Assembly: GCA_964573725.1 (NCBI GenBank)
Contig: CAZNLJ010000008.1
Span: forward strand, 88,057 to 152,056
Direction: 5' to 3'
From: UBA6168 sp964573725
Lineage (GTDB): Bacteria; Bacteroidota; Bacteroidia; Chitinophagales; Saprospiraceae
DNA length: 64,000 bases
The position numbers were made by a program, and so were the translations under genes. This document shows positions 9,232 to 17,928 of the stretch, piece after piece. Under the pieces are notes generated by a model that made no database searches, was not told where the DNA came from, and saw only the letters and a list, made by a program, of their open reading frames with translations. Numbering within the stretch: the first letter of the stretch is position 1; the number at the start of each line of letters is the position of its first letter.

Positions 9232-9729
9232 TTACCGCGCCGCCGCCTTGGCGACGGCTTTCTCCAGCTCCTCCTCGTCTCCCGGGACGAACCCGTTGTG
9301 CTCATAGACGATATTTCCCTTCGGGTCGGCCACCAGGGTCTGCGGGATGGTCTGGAAATTGAACGCGTTTCGCATCGCCTCCTCGTTGCCGGCAAAGACA
9401 GTGTACTCCCAGCCTTTCGACGCGACGATGCCGGGGACTTTCGACAAGGCACGCTGGTCGTCAATGGTGATGGCGAGCAACTCGACGTTGTATTGCGCCT
9501 GCCAGTCCTCGTACATGTCCGCGACGATATCGAGTTCCTTCTTGCAGGGAGAACACCAGGTCGCCCAGAAGTCGATGATGATGACCTTGTCCTGTGCCTG
9601 GGTGTATTCCCGGAGGTTGACCGTCCTGCCGTCCAGGGTTTTTACCTGGACATCCGGGATGGTTTTCTGTGCCGAGGCAGGCAGGGCGAAAAGAAGGAGG
9701 GCGAAAGCGGGCAGATAAGCGGATTTCAT
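9232..9729 (-). CDS. Periplasmic TlpA-like thioredoxin
   Basis: Protein of 165 residues: signal peptide (ending ...LPASAQ), then a thioredoxin fold of the TlpA/ResA group with the redox site WCSPC and a cis-proline segment QTIPQTL. Such proteins reduce disulfides outside the cytoplasm. It is divergent from the DUF6029 and Omp28-like genes; the latter also has a CxxC, so a redox link between them is possible but unproven. Confidence 0.85.
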   Translation of the reverse strand: MKSAYLPAFALLLFALPASAQKTIPDVQVKTLDGRTVNLREYTQAQDKVIIIDFWATWCSPCKKELDIVADMYEDWQAQYNVELLAITIDDQRALSKVPGIVASKGWEYTVFAGNEEAMRNAFNFQTIPQTLVADPKGNIVYEHNGFVPGDEEELEKAVAKAAAR

Positions 9730-9756
9730 ATATACATCTATTTTGTTTCGGATAAA

Positions 9757-9789
9757 TTTGATTTCGCGAAAAGAGATTGGCTACCTTTG
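9757..9789 (+). promoter_or_regulatory. Promoter of the DUF6029 gene
   Basis: TTTG (9757-9760), 21 bases, then TACCTTTG (9782-9789): a full Bacteroidota-type promoter about 105 bases before the ATG. Confidence 0.7.
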
Positions 9790-9804
9790 GCGGCGTTGGA
9801 AAAC

Positions 9805-9812
9805 CAAAAGTA
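9805..9812 (-). promoter_or_regulatory. Probable -7 box of the TlpA-like gene
   Basis: On the minus strand TACTTTTG reads from 9812 to 9805, about 75 bases before the gene's ATG. No convincing -33 box was seen. It overlaps the leader of the divergent gene. Confidence 0.45.
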
Positions 9813-9893
9813 CCGACTATTTTACGAAAACGCTTTCACGCGGTGAAAAATTACCCCTTCCCACATCTGCGGTTGAAGAAACGAAACAGTACT

Positions 9894-11642
9894 ATGCTAA
9901 GGAGAATATGGTATGTCCTGGGGTGCTTGTCGGCGGTATTGCCCCTGTTCGCCCAGGACGAAGGTGGTCCAGGCACGTCGCCAGGTGGCCGTTTGACGGG
10001 CAACCTGTCGATGAACGGGAATTTTTTCATGCGGGACGCCCGGATCGGGGCGGCGAACACCCCGCAATACGACCGGCAACTGTTCGGTGCCGATTCTTGG
10101 CTGAACCTCAATTATCAGCAGTGGGGATTCGACCTGGGGCTTCGGTTCGACCTGTTCAACAATTCGAACCTGTTGAATCCGACCGGCTCTTTCACCGGGG
10201 TGGGAATCGGACAATGGTATGTCAGCAAGCGCATCCACAAGCTCGGCATTTCGGGCGGCTACCTGTACGACATCATCGGGAGCGGTATCATTTTTCGCGC
10301 CTACGAACAACGTCCGCTGGCGATCGACCAAGCCTTGTACGGGGTCCGGCTGACCTATGACATCCTCCCGGATTGGAAAGTCAAGGCGTTCACCGGTCGC
10401 CAGAAACAGCAGTTCGACGTGTACAACAGCGTGCTGCGGGGACTCAACCTGGAAGGGTTCCTGGCCTTGGATTCCGCCGGCGTCACCCTGGCACCCGGCA
10501 TCGGCGTGGTCGGCCGTACCCTGGACGATCCCACCATGAACAACCTGGTCGCCGCACTCAATACCTACCGACAGGAGGATATCGCCCGGATGTTCCCGGA
10601 TACGGTGGCGGGCGGTTACCGGGGACCGGCCTACAACACCTACGCCGCCACCTTCTACAACACCCTGACCGTCGGTCCGTTCTCCTGGTATGTGGAAACG
10701 GCCTGGAAGTCGAAGGACATCATGAACGACCCCTTCGCCGACCGCGTCAATCTGGCGGGGGACACGCTTCCCAATGCCGGTGCCTACGTCAACACCACGG
10801 GCAGCGTGCTGTTCACCAGCCTGAGCTATGCCCACAAAGGACTGGGCATTACCCTGGAAGGAAAACGGACGGACCATTTCGACTTCCGGACCCGACCCCA
10901 GGAGGAAGGTTTCCGCGGGCTCTTGCATTACATTCCCCCGATGGCCAGGGTCAACACCTACCGCCTGCCCGCCCGCTATGCCGCCGCTACGCAGTTCGTG
11001 GGGGAAATGGCCATCCAGGCGGATATCCGCTACCGGGTGAACAAGAAACTCAGCCTCAACCTCAACCTTTCCCACATCGACAACCTGGATAAGGAACTGT
11101 TGTACCGGGAGATTTTCTCGGAGATTTATTTCAAACAAAAGAACAAATGGTCCCTCACGACCGGCCTGCAATGGCAGCGGTACAACCAGGAGGTGTTCTA
11201 TGGAAAGCCGGAGGCCGACCTCATCGAAACCCTGACCCCCTATCTCGATTTCCTCTACCATTTCGACCGCAGGAAAACCCTGCGCCTGGAGGCGCAGTAC
11301 ATGAATGTCGGAAAGAACGCGGACAAGACCACCGGGACGCTCGTGCGGGAAGATTACGGCAATTGGATCTTCGCCCTGTTGGAATTCAGCGCGGCCCCGC
11401 ACTGGACGGTCACCGTCTCGGATATGTACAACATCGACCCGGGTAAGATATCCCCGGTGGATGACAACGGAAAGAAGCTGCGTATCCATTATCCCCGGGT
11501 GGACCTGTTCTATACCTACAAGGCGAACCGGCTTTCCCTCAGTTATGTCAAGCAAGTGGAGGGGATCGTCTGCTCCGGCGGCATCTGTCGGTTGGAACCC
11601 GCCTTCAGTGGGGTGAAAATGAGTGTGAACTCGACGTTCTGA
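9894..11642 (+). CDS. DUF6029 outer-membrane beta-barrel-like protein
   Basis: Protein of 582 residues with a signal peptide (ending LPLFAQ). The rest shows alternating, aromatic-rich strands typical of an outer-membrane barrel, for example LNLNLSHIDNLD, LRLEAQYMNVG and YTYKANRLSLSYVK, and ends in a strand closing with Phe. I recognise it as the DUF6029 family, common in Bacteroidota beside a TlpA-like thioredoxin and an Omp28-like lipoprotein, exactly as here. Function is unknown. ATG 9894 gives a clean signal peptide; the frame upstream does not. Confidence 0.75.
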   Translation: MLRRIWYVLGCLSAVLPLFAQDEGGPGTSPGGRLTGNLSMNGNFFMRDARIGAANTPQYDRQLFGADSWLNLNYQQWGFDLGLRFDLFNNSNLLNPTGSFTGVGIGQWYVSKRIHKLGISGGYLYDIIGSGIIFRAYEQRPLAIDQALYGVRLTYDILPDWKVKAFTGRQKQQFDVYNSVLRGLNLEGFLALDSAGVTLAPGIGVVGRTLDDPTMNNLVAALNTYRQEDIARMFPDTVAGGYRGPAYNTYAATFYNTLTVGPFSWYVETAWKSKDIMNDPFADRVNLAGDTLPNAGAYVNTTGSVLFTSLSYAHKGLGITLEGKRTDHFDFRTRPQEEGFRGLLHYIPPMARVNTYRLPARYAAATQFVGEMAIQADIRYRVNKKLSLNLNLSHIDNLDKELLYREIFSEIYFKQKNKWSLTTGLQWQRYNQEVFYGKPEADLIETLTPYLDFLYHFDRRKTLRLEAQYMNVGKNADKTTGTLVREDYGNWIFALLEFSAAPHWTVTVSDMYNIDPGKISPVDDNGKKLRIHYPRVDLFYTYKANRLSLSYVKQVEGIVCSGGICRLEPAFSGVKMSVNSTF

Positions 11643-11747
11643 CCGGGTGAGCGGTAAGGCCCTTTTCGACGGGGCCGAGGGGCCGGGCCGGATTCCGTCC
11701 TGTTCCCGACGCGTGGGAAATCCTTGTCCACATAAAATTCAGTCCGT

Positions 11748-12602
11748 ATGAGAATTCGATTGATGATGCTGTTATGCATGCCGGTAGTCCTGATGTGGAC
11801 TTCCTGTGAGGAAATCGCACCCGTCGTGACCGGGGTGAAGCCCGGGCAGGTAGACCCCGGGCCGGATTTGGAAGGGCAGGGTCGGCAGGTGCTCATCGAG
11901 GAGTTCACCGGCGTCCGGTGTGTCAACTGCCCGGCCGGCAGCGAGGAAATCGAGACCTTGTTGAGCATCCATGCATCCGGGCTGATTGCGGTATCGATCC
12001 ATGCCGGCGAATTTGCCCCGCCTTATCAGGCCAGTCTCTACGATTTCCGCACACCGGACGGCGACCAGATCCTGAGTTACCTGGGTGAGCCGTTCGGGTA
12101 TCCGACGGCGGTGGTCAATCGCCGGAAATTCGAGGGGCAGTTCGACCTCCAGTTGGGGAAAGGGGAATGGGCAGGCTATGTGGCGGAAGAAAAAGGTATC
12201 CCGCCCGTCGTCCGGATCGGCATCGTGCCGTCCTTCGATACCAACACGCGCAAAGTGACGGCGACGGTCACCTTGTTGGTGGACGAGGACATCGCGCATC
12301 CGGATGTCCGCCTGAGCCTCATGATAACGGAAAGCGGAATCCAGGACCTGCAGCTGACGCCGGCCAGTTCGGTGCCCAAGGCGGATTACGTCCACAAGCA
12401 TGTCCTGCGCGGCATGATGACACCCTACGACGGGGTGCCGCTTACGGAAAACCTGTCCGCCGGGAATACGGTCACCAAGACTTTCGAGTACGAACTGCCG
12501 ACAGGATGGAAGGAGGAGCATTGCGAACTCATCGCCTTTGTCAGCCTCAATGGCCAGGAGAAAGACGTGTTGCAAGCGGAGCAGGTGCCGCTGCTGGAAT
12601 AG
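11748..12602 (+). CDS. Omp28-related lipoprotein with CxxC thioredoxin-like site
   Basis: Protein of 284 residues; lipobox ends at Cys20 (MWTSC). Residues ~46-150 look like the thioredoxin-like half of Omp28 proteins: VLIEEFTGVRCVNCPAG with Cys58 and Cys61, then a GYPTAVVNRR segment where thioredoxins keep their cis-proline. The remainder is beta-rich. Omp28 was described as a Porphyromonas gingivalis outer-membrane protein. It follows the DUF6029 gene after 105 bases with no terminator between, so the two probably share a transcript. Confidence 0.8.
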   Translation: MRIRLMMLLCMPVVLMWTSCEEIAPVVTGVKPGQVDPGPDLEGQGRQVLIEEFTGVRCVNCPAGSEEIETLLSIHASGLIAVSIHAGEFAPPYQASLYDFRTPDGDQILSYLGEPFGYPTAVVNRRKFEGQFDLQLGKGEWAGYVAEEKGIPPVVRIGIVPSFDTNTRKVTATVTLLVDEDIAHPDVRLSLMITESGIQDLQLTPASSVPKADYVHKHVLRGMMTPYDGVPLTENLSAGNTVTKTFEYELPTGWKEEHCELIAFVSLNGQEKDVLQAEQVPLLE

Positions 12603-12651
12603 GGGCGAGCTCCGGCAGGGAGGGAAAGAGGCCGGCGGGCGGAAAGGGGCT

Positions 12652-13722
12652 TCAGGCGGCTTCCATGGCTTTCATCTTTTCGGCGTTTTCCGCCAATTGG
12701 AGGGCATCGAGGATCTTGTCCAGCTCCCCTTCCATGATTTGGTCGAGGTTGTACATCGTCAGTTCGACCCGGTGGTCCGTCAGCCGGTTTTGGGGAAAAT
12801 TGTAGGTCCTGATTTTTTCGGACCTGTCGCCGGAGCCGACGAGGGATTTCCTTCGGGCGGCGATATCGGCCTGATGCCTTTCCTGCTGCATTTGGTGGAT
12901 CTTTTGGTAGAGCCGCTGTTCGGCGATGTCGCGGTTGGAATGTTGGGAACGACCTTCGGTGCATTCGACGACGACGCCCGTGGGCAGGTGCGTGATGCGG
13001 ACGCCGGATTCCGTCTTGTTCACATGCTGTCCGCCCGCCCCGCTGGAACGGAAGGTGTCTATCTTCAGGTCGGCCCGATTGATGTTGACATCCTCCATTT
13101 CCATTTTCGGCATGACGGCCACGGTAGCGGCGGATGTGTGGACGCGGCCTTTCGATTCGGTTTCCGGTACCCGTTGTACCCGATGGACACCGGATTCGAA
13201 TTTGAGCCGGCCGTAGACATCGGTGCCCTTGACGGCGACGGACACTTCCTTGAAACCGCCGGCTGTCCCTTCGTTTTCATACAGCGGTTCCGTTTTCCAT
13301 CCTTGTGTTTCGAAATATTTGGCGTACATCCGGAACAGGTCGCCGGCGAAAAGGCTGGCTTCGTCCCCGCCGGTTCCCGCCCTGATTTCAAAGATGACGT
13401 CGCGGGTATCCTCCGGGTCCCTGGGGATGAGCAGGGTTTTGATTTCGTTCTCCAGGGCCGCCTTGCGGAGTTCCAGTTCTGCCGCTTCCGTGCGGGCCAT
13501 TTCCCGGATCTCGTCGTCCGGGGCTTTCAACAGGTCCTTGGCTTCCCGCAGGTCGTCGACCACGGATTGATAATGGCGGTAGGCGTCGACGACAACCTTC
13601 AGGCGGAAATATTCCTTGCTGATCTTGGCGTAGCGGTCCTGGTCGTTGATGACATCCGGGTCGCCCAATTGTTCCTCCAGCAGGAAAAAGTTGTTTTGTA
13701 TGGCATCCAGTTTGTCCAGCAT
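12652..13722 (-). CDS. prfA: Peptide chain release factor 1
   Basis: Protein of 356 residues, full length. The GGQ motif that triggers peptidyl-tRNA hydrolysis is at residues 230-232. The stop-codon reading motif is PET at 186-188, the same position as PAT in E. coli RF1, so this is RF1 (UAA/UAG) and not RF2. Other marks are IFEIRAGTGGDEASLFAGDL and RVHTSAATVAV. It is convergent with the Omp28 gene and divergent from tsaB. Confidence 0.97.
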   Translation of the reverse strand: MLDKLDAIQNNFFLLEEQLGDPDVINDQDRYAKISKEYFRLKVVVDAYRHYQSVVDDLREAKDLLKAPDDEIREMARTEAAELELRKAALENEIKTLLIPRDPEDTRDVIFEIRAGTGGDEASLFAGDLFRMYAKYFETQGWKTEPLYENEGTAGGFKEVSVAVKGTDVYGRLKFESGVHRVQRVPETESKGRVHTSAATVAVMPKMEMEDVNINRADLKIDTFRSSGAGGQHVNKTESGVRITHLPTGVVVECTEGRSQHSNRDIAEQRLYQKIHQMQQERHQADIAARRKSLVGSGDRSEKIRTYNFPQNRLTDHRVELTMYNLDQIMEGELDKILDALQLAENAEKMKAMEAA

Positions 13723-13813
13723 GGTCCTGTTTTGAGATATTTGCCTGGCGATGGCCGGTCGGGGCCGTTGGTGACGATGAAAAGCCGGTCGGACAGCAGG
13801 GCTGCCGGATCGG

Positions 13814-13841
13814 CAAAGTTAGCAATCCACCTGGAAACAAA
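13814..13841 (-). promoter_or_regulatory. Probable promoter of prfA
   Basis: On the minus strand TTTG (13841-13838), 16 bases, then TAACTTTG (13821-13814), about 90 bases before the prfA ATG. The spacing is slightly short. Confidence 0.45.
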
Positions 13842-13845
13842 TCGG

Positions 13846-14547
13846 ATGGCAGGACAAGTTCCCCTCATTTTGAATCTGGAGACGGCGACGGACGTGTGTT
13901 CCGTCGGCCTTGCGGGGGCGGGACGTCCGTTGGCTTTGTGCGAACGGACGGAAGGCAACGACCACGGCCGCATCGTTACCCGCCTGGTCGGGGCGTGCAT
14001 GGATGCCGCAGGGCTGGAGCTTGGGGACTTGTCGGCGGTTGCGGTGAGCGGCGGACCGGGGTCTTATACTTCCCTCCGGATCGGTGTCTCCGTAGCGAAG
14101 GGGATTTGTTTCGCCCTCGAACGGCCCTTGTTGGCGGTGGATACGCTTGCATCCTTGGCTTGGGCCGCCGCCCGGACGGACGGCGACCCTGACGCCCTGT
14201 ACTGCCCGATGATCGATGCCCGGCGGATGGAAGTGTACACCGCCCTGTATGATGCCGGCGGACAGGAGGTACTGCCCGTCCAGCCCATGGTCCTGGACGA
14301 TTCCGCATTCCGTTCGTATTTCGAGGCGGGGAAGCGGTTGGTTTTCGTGGGGAACGGCTCGGAAAAGTGCCGACCCTTGCTGGCCGGCAGGAATGCCGAT
14401 TTCCCGGCGGTCCGGTGTTCCGCCGCACACCTGGCGGAGCTTTCCTTCCGGCAATTCACGCAGGGTGTTTTTGCGGACCTGGCCGGTTATTCCCCGAACT
14501 ACCTCAAGGCGCCTAACATTACCCGTCCGGCCAACCGCCCCGGATGA
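13846..14547 (+). CDS. tsaB: tRNA threonylcarbamoyladenosine biosynthesis protein TsaB
   Basis: Protein of 233 residues. TsaB is the non-catalytic partner of TsaD in the complex that makes t6A37 on ANN-decoding tRNAs. The start ILNLETATDVCSVGL, the VSGGPGSYTSLRIGVSVAKG segment and LLAVDTLASLA are diagnostic of TsaB rather than TsaD, which would have an additional HxxxH metal site. The open frame runs far upstream antisense to prfA, but only from ATG 13846 does it look like protein. Confidence 0.92.
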   Translation: MAGQVPLILNLETATDVCSVGLAGAGRPLALCERTEGNDHGRIVTRLVGACMDAAGLELGDLSAVAVSGGPGSYTSLRIGVSVAKGICFALERPLLAVDTLASLAWAAARTDGDPDALYCPMIDARRMEVYTALYDAGGQEVLPVQPMVLDDSAFRSYFEAGKRLVFVGNGSEKCRPLLAGRNADFPAVRCSAAHLAELSFRQFTQGVFADLAGYSPNYLKAPNITRPANRPG

Positions 14548-14575
14548 GGCCGGCTGTGCTTCGGCCGGGCCTTTT
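14547..14575 (+). terminator. Probable terminator of tsaB
   Basis: An inverted repeat AGGCCGGC ... GGCCGGGCCT (8 bp with one bulged G) begins at the stop codon and is followed by TTTTC. The short T-run makes it a modest candidate. Confidence 0.5.
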
Positions 14576-15364
14576 CAAGGGTCTGCCGGCAAGCCTGTTT
14601 CCCACCATTGCCAGCTGCCTGTTTCCATAGGACATGCAGGATGCCCGGTACGACCGGGAAAAACCCATGGCCGGACGGTACCATGGGGCACGCCTGCCGA
14701 AGCCTGTCGGGGGCGGCGGATTTCCCCGGCGGCCCGGAGCACGCGAAACGCCGGCTGCCAGGCCCGTCCGAAACGCCCGGAGCCGGAACATTTGCCGTGC
14801 CTGCCCATTTACGGACAAGGAACGTCCATTTGTTCCCACCGTTTGGAACGGATGGGAGGAGGCGTTCACCGGCCGCTCCTTCGCAGTCGGGTCCCGCCTT
14901 TCGCATGCCGGCACGCGCAGCGATGCATGGCATGGGTGCGGGCCGGCGGTCGGAAGCGGCCCGGATTTCGCAACATTCACTTTACGTTGCCACGACACAT
15001 TTTTTTTAAGATCCCGCCGTGAAGGACCGCGAACCGGAGGCGGTGGTCGACGAGGCGGGTGCGCGGTTCCATAACATTATTTTTACATATCGTGTCGGCA
15101 AAAGGGGGGGAGGGTTGATTCCGGTCGGGAGGAATGGGAAGGAGCTGCCCGAAGATAAGCGGGATGCGGGCAAAGCGAATGTTGCCGAAGGTATTAGGGG
15201 AAGCCTAAAGCCTTGAAAGGCAGTAGGGAACGACGAATGGGGAAGGCCCCGGAAGGGGGAAGGGCAGACCTTTGGGAGGATCTCCGGTAAAGACTCCGGC
15301 ACGGGGCCGACGGGAAGATACAGGCATGCGCACCGGACGGCCACCCGGGCGGGCACGTACCCGG
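14576..15364. other. Long intergenic stretch without a credible gene; purine-rich second half
   Basis: Open frames here on both strands (up to ~159 codons) have no recognisable motif, overlap each other and look like GC-rich chance frames. From ~15095 to ~15310 the plus strand is strikingly rich in G and A. I do not recognise RNase P RNA, SRP RNA or tmRNA signatures in it. It may be an untranslated RNA or simply a low-complexity spacer. Confidence 0.5.
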
Positions 15365-15623
15365 AAGGAATTGCGAATATTTTAATTTATTGGTAATTAA
15401 ATGTTTAAGTAAGGACTTCTGGAAGCTTTCATTTTAATTGAAGATTTTATTAATTTAGAAATACTTTGTATTTTCGCCATTGCTATATATGGGCGGGCCG
15501 TCCTTACGAATTATTTTTTCGATTGGTATAATTATTGGTCAGCTAGGTATGAAATTTTTAATAATCTGAGAAAACTTAAAACAAGGTTAAGGACAATTTT
15601 TTAACCGTTTCAAAAACATAGAT
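15365..15623 (+). promoter_or_regulatory. AT-rich control region of the first ArsR-type gene
   Basis: About 260 bases of strongly AT-rich DNA in an otherwise GC-rich window, ending at the ATG. It holds an inverted repeat TTTAATT-n7-AATTAAA (15381-15401), a possible promoter TTG-n20-ATACTTTG (15438-15468) and a second inverted repeat GGTTAA-n10-TTAACC (15585-15606) just before the start codon, placed where a repressor or leader structure could act. Confidence 0.5.
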
Positions 15624-15962
15624 ATGAGAAAGCAAAAGAGTGAGACGATTGTCTTAAAGAAGGGAAAGGACGAAATACAGTTGGACTACGCGGAGTTACG
15701 CAAGGCGGTACTGGTATTGCGGGCCATCAATCATAAACTGCGTCAACGAATCATAGACCTGTTGGAGGAGAACGACAAGATGACGGTCACCGACATTTAC
15801 ATCAAGCTCCGCCTGGAGCAATCCGTCGCTTCCCAGCATCTGGCCATTCTCCGCCGTGCGGGTGTCGTGGCGACGGAGCGGCAGGGAAAGTTCATTTTTT
15901 ACACCCTGGACAAAGACCGGCTTTCTCAAATTTCGAAACTGGTCGAGGACCTGGCAGCCTGA
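15624..15962 (+). CDS. ArsR-type winged-helix regulator (first of a pair)
   Basis: Protein of 112 residues. Residues ~30-105 form the ArsR winged helix: LRQRIIDLLEE, the recognition helix region LEQSVASQHLAILRRAG and a wing RQGKFIFYTLD. It has no cysteine and only two histidines, so the classical ArsR/SmtB metal sites are absent; it may sense something else or act constitutively. It is a clear paralogue of the next gene, with which it shares LEQSxxSQHLxILRxAG. ATG 15624 sits at the end of the AT-rich region. Target genes are not evident nearby. Confidence 0.85.
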   Translation: MRKQKSETIVLKKGKDEIQLDYAELRKAVLVLRAINHKLRQRIIDLLEENDKMTVTDIYIKLRLEQSVASQHLAILRRAGVVATERQGKFIFYTLDKDRLSQISKLVEDLAA

Positions 15963-16140
15963 TATAAGAGCTTATTTGTCAGTCTGATATGGACAGGAAA
16001 CGGTGATGGTCCGTCCGGTGGGACGAAGGTGGCCCCCTACAGGTTTCCTCGGCCGGGCGGATGGCAACAATCCGAAAAAACGAAATACTACGACAGGAAG
16101 GCGATCCTGTTTCGTCCGATGGGTGGTTCGCCTATCGGAA

Positions 16141-16176
16141 AATGCTGTAAACCCATTGATTTACAGCATTTTTTTT
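16141..16176 (+). terminator. Strong intrinsic terminator between the two ArsR-type genes
   Basis: A perfect 11-bp inverted repeat AATGCTGTAAA / TTTACAGCATT with an 8-base loop is followed directly by at least six T. It separates the transcripts of the two paralogues. Confidence 0.92.
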
Positions 16177-16184
16177 ATTACCGT

Positions 16185-16215
16185 TTTGGGAAAATAAATT
16201 AAAACCTCATATTTG
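16185..16215 (+). promoter_or_regulatory. Promoter of the second ArsR-type gene
   Basis: TTTG (16185-16188), 21 bases, then TATTTG (16210-16215), a shortened -7 box, about 30 bases before the ATG and directly after the terminator. Confidence 0.5.
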
Positions 16216-16246
16216 CCTTTGCACATTATTGAAAAAAGAAACTTCT

Positions 16247-16561
16247 ATGAGAAAGGCCAAGGTAAACATCAGCGATGACAAATTGCAGGATTCGTCGGAG
16301 ATCCTGCGTGCACTTGCCCACCCACTCAGACTAAAGATTCTGGAGTTTATCGACCAAAACGAAGTTATCAACGTCAACAAAATCTACAACACGCTCAAGT
16401 TGGAACAATCCATCACTTCCCAACATCTCAGGATCTTGCGGTTGGCAGGCTTGGTGGAGACCATCCGGGAAGGCAAGTTCATCCATTACAAAGTGGATTA
16501 CGACAAGGTGCAGAATGCGGTCATTTCCATCGGTCGCTTTGCGGGCCGGATAGAAGACTGA
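16247..16561 (+). CDS. ArsR-type winged-helix regulator (second of a pair)
   Basis: Protein of 104 residues. The winged helix is seen in ILRALAHPLRLKILEFID, LEQSITSQHLRILRLAG and the wing REGKFIHYKVD. Like its neighbour it has no cysteine, so a cysteine-based metal site is excluded. ATG 16247 (MRKAKVNISD) is preferred over a TTG 18 bases upstream, since the paralogue also begins MRK. It has its own promoter and is cut off from the first gene by a terminator, so the two are separately controlled. Confidence 0.85.
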   Translation: MRKAKVNISDDKLQDSSEILRALAHPLRLKILEFIDQNEVINVNKIYNTLKLEQSITSQHLRILRLAGLVETIREGKFIHYKVDYDKVQNAVISIGRFAGRIED

Positions 16562-16609
16562 GGCTGGGGGCGGGCAGCCGGGCGGACACGCAGGCCGTGC
16601 CGGTGGCAA

Positions 16610-17548
16610 TCAGCCTTCGATGAACAGCGCCGAGATGGAGCGGTGTTCGTGCGTGTTGCGGATGGCCCTGGCGAACAGCCTGGCCGTGGAGAGGACCTTG
16701 ATCTTTTTGCACCGCTGGTTGTCCGGAATCGGAATGGTATCACAGACAATCAATTCCTGCAGGGCGGATTTCTCAATATTTTCAAAGGCTTTTCCGGACA
16801 GGACAGGGTGGGTGCAGATGGCACGTACGCTGCGGGCCCCTTCCTTGAGGAGGATATCTGCGGCGCGGCACAGGGTGCCTGCGGTATCCACCAGGTCGTC
16901 GACCATGATGACATCGGCACCGTTCACATCGCCGATGACGGTCATGTCCTCGATCTCATTGGCCTTCTTGCGGTACTTGTCGCAGATGACGAGGCTCTTT
17001 CCGAAATACTTGGCATAGGTGCGTGCGCGCTTGACGCCGCCCACATCGGGAGAGGCGAAAATGACATTGTCCAGGTTCGTTTCCTGAAGATAAGGCATGT
17101 AGATCGCCTGGCTCTTGAGGTGGTCCACCGGAACATCGAAAAAGCCCTGGATCTGGTCCGCATGGAAATCCATGGTCATCACCCGGTCGGCTCCGGCTGC
17201 CTGCAGCAGTTCCGCAATGAGCTTGGCGGAGATGGGCACCCGGGGTTTGTCCTTGCGGTCTTGGCGGGCATAGCCGAAGTAGGGAATGACAGCCGTGATG
17301 TAGCCGGCGGAGGCCCGTTTGGCGGCATCGATCATCAGCAGGAGCTCCATGAGGTTTTCCGCAGGAGCAAAAGTGGACTGGACGAAAAAGACGAAGGCGC
17401 CCCGGACGGATTCATTGATGACCGGTTGCATTTCCCCGTCGCTGAAACGGTTGACATCGAGCGCTCCGAGCGGCTGGCCGTAGTAATCCGCGATTTTCTC
17501 GGCCAGGTAGCGGGATTGGGTGCCGGAAAAGATCTTGACTTCAATCAT
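16610..17548 (-). CDS. prs: Ribose-phosphate pyrophosphokinase
   Basis: Protein of 312 residues, the usual class I length. It makes PRPP from ribose-5-phosphate and ATP for purine, pyrimidine, histidine and tryptophan synthesis. Clear motifs are KIFSGTQSRYLAEKIA, the flexible-loop segment YARQDRKDKPR, the ATP/metal segment TMDFHADQIQGFFD and the PRPP loop MVDDLVDTAGT. ATG 17548 (MIEVKIFSG) matches family starts; the 41 upstream codons in frame do not. Confidence 0.96.
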   Translation of the reverse strand: MIEVKIFSGTQSRYLAEKIADYYGQPLGALDVNRFSDGEMQPVINESVRGAFVFFVQSTFAPAENLMELLLMIDAAKRASAGYITAVIPYFGYARQDRKDKPRVPISAKLIAELLQAAGADRVMTMDFHADQIQGFFDVPVDHLKSQAIYMPYLQETNLDNVIFASPDVGGVKRARTYAKYFGKSLVICDKYRKKANEIEDMTVIGDVNGADVIMVDDLVDTAGTLCRAADILLKEGARSVRAICTHPVLSGKAFENIEKSALQELIVCDTIPIPDNQRCKKIKVLSTARLFARAIRNTHEHRSISALFIEG

Positions 17549-17806
17549 GGTATTGGATGAAAAGTAACCGATGCCTCCCGGAGCGGTCGTCGCTTGGGCA
17601 GCGGAAGGTCCCAACAGGATATCCATGTATTTCATGAGGGTCGGATTGGAACGGAGGGCGCGGCGGTGCATGGTGCGGGCTGCCTTCCGTCCGAACGTCC
17701 CGGTATCTTTGTACGAACGGGCAGGCGCCGGCCAAAACGAAACGGACGACGCGTAAATATATCGATAAGCTTGTCATTTTGCCCGAAGTATCCGTACAAG
17801 GATGGA

Positions 17807-17814
17807 CAAATATA
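17807..17814 (-). promoter_or_regulatory. Candidate -7 box of prs
   Basis: TATATTTG reads on the minus strand from 17814 to 17807, which would give prs a leader of about 250 bases (17549-17800). I see no riboswitch or terminator in that leader and no clear -33 box. Confidence 0.35.
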
Positions 17815-17928
17815 GGACACTTTGGATATTCCGGAAAAAATAGGCGGGTCTTGTCGCTCCGGACGGGTACCTGCCCGGTTCCTGTCCGGCGGTGTGCGTC
17901 CGCCTGCCGCCGGATGGACGTTTTGGGA

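Noticed and set aside
12538..13845. Upstream part of the 669-codon frame that ends in tsaB
   Set aside because: It is antisense to prfA; protein-like sequence begins only at ATG 13846.
15095..15310. RNase P RNA, SRP RNA or tmRNA
   Set aside because: The core sequences of these RNAs (for example the GGAAAGTCCGG or CCGGAAGGAAGCAG segments) were not found.
14499..15356. Open frames of 116-159 codons on both strands after tsaB
   Set aside because: They overlap one another, have no motifs, and their composition (Pro, Arg, Gly, Ser) is that of chance frames in GC-rich DNA.
17704..17711. TATCTTTG box on the plus strand between prs and the helicase
   Set aside because: No plus-strand gene follows and no -33 box is present; it may be chance, though an antisense RNA cannot be excluded.
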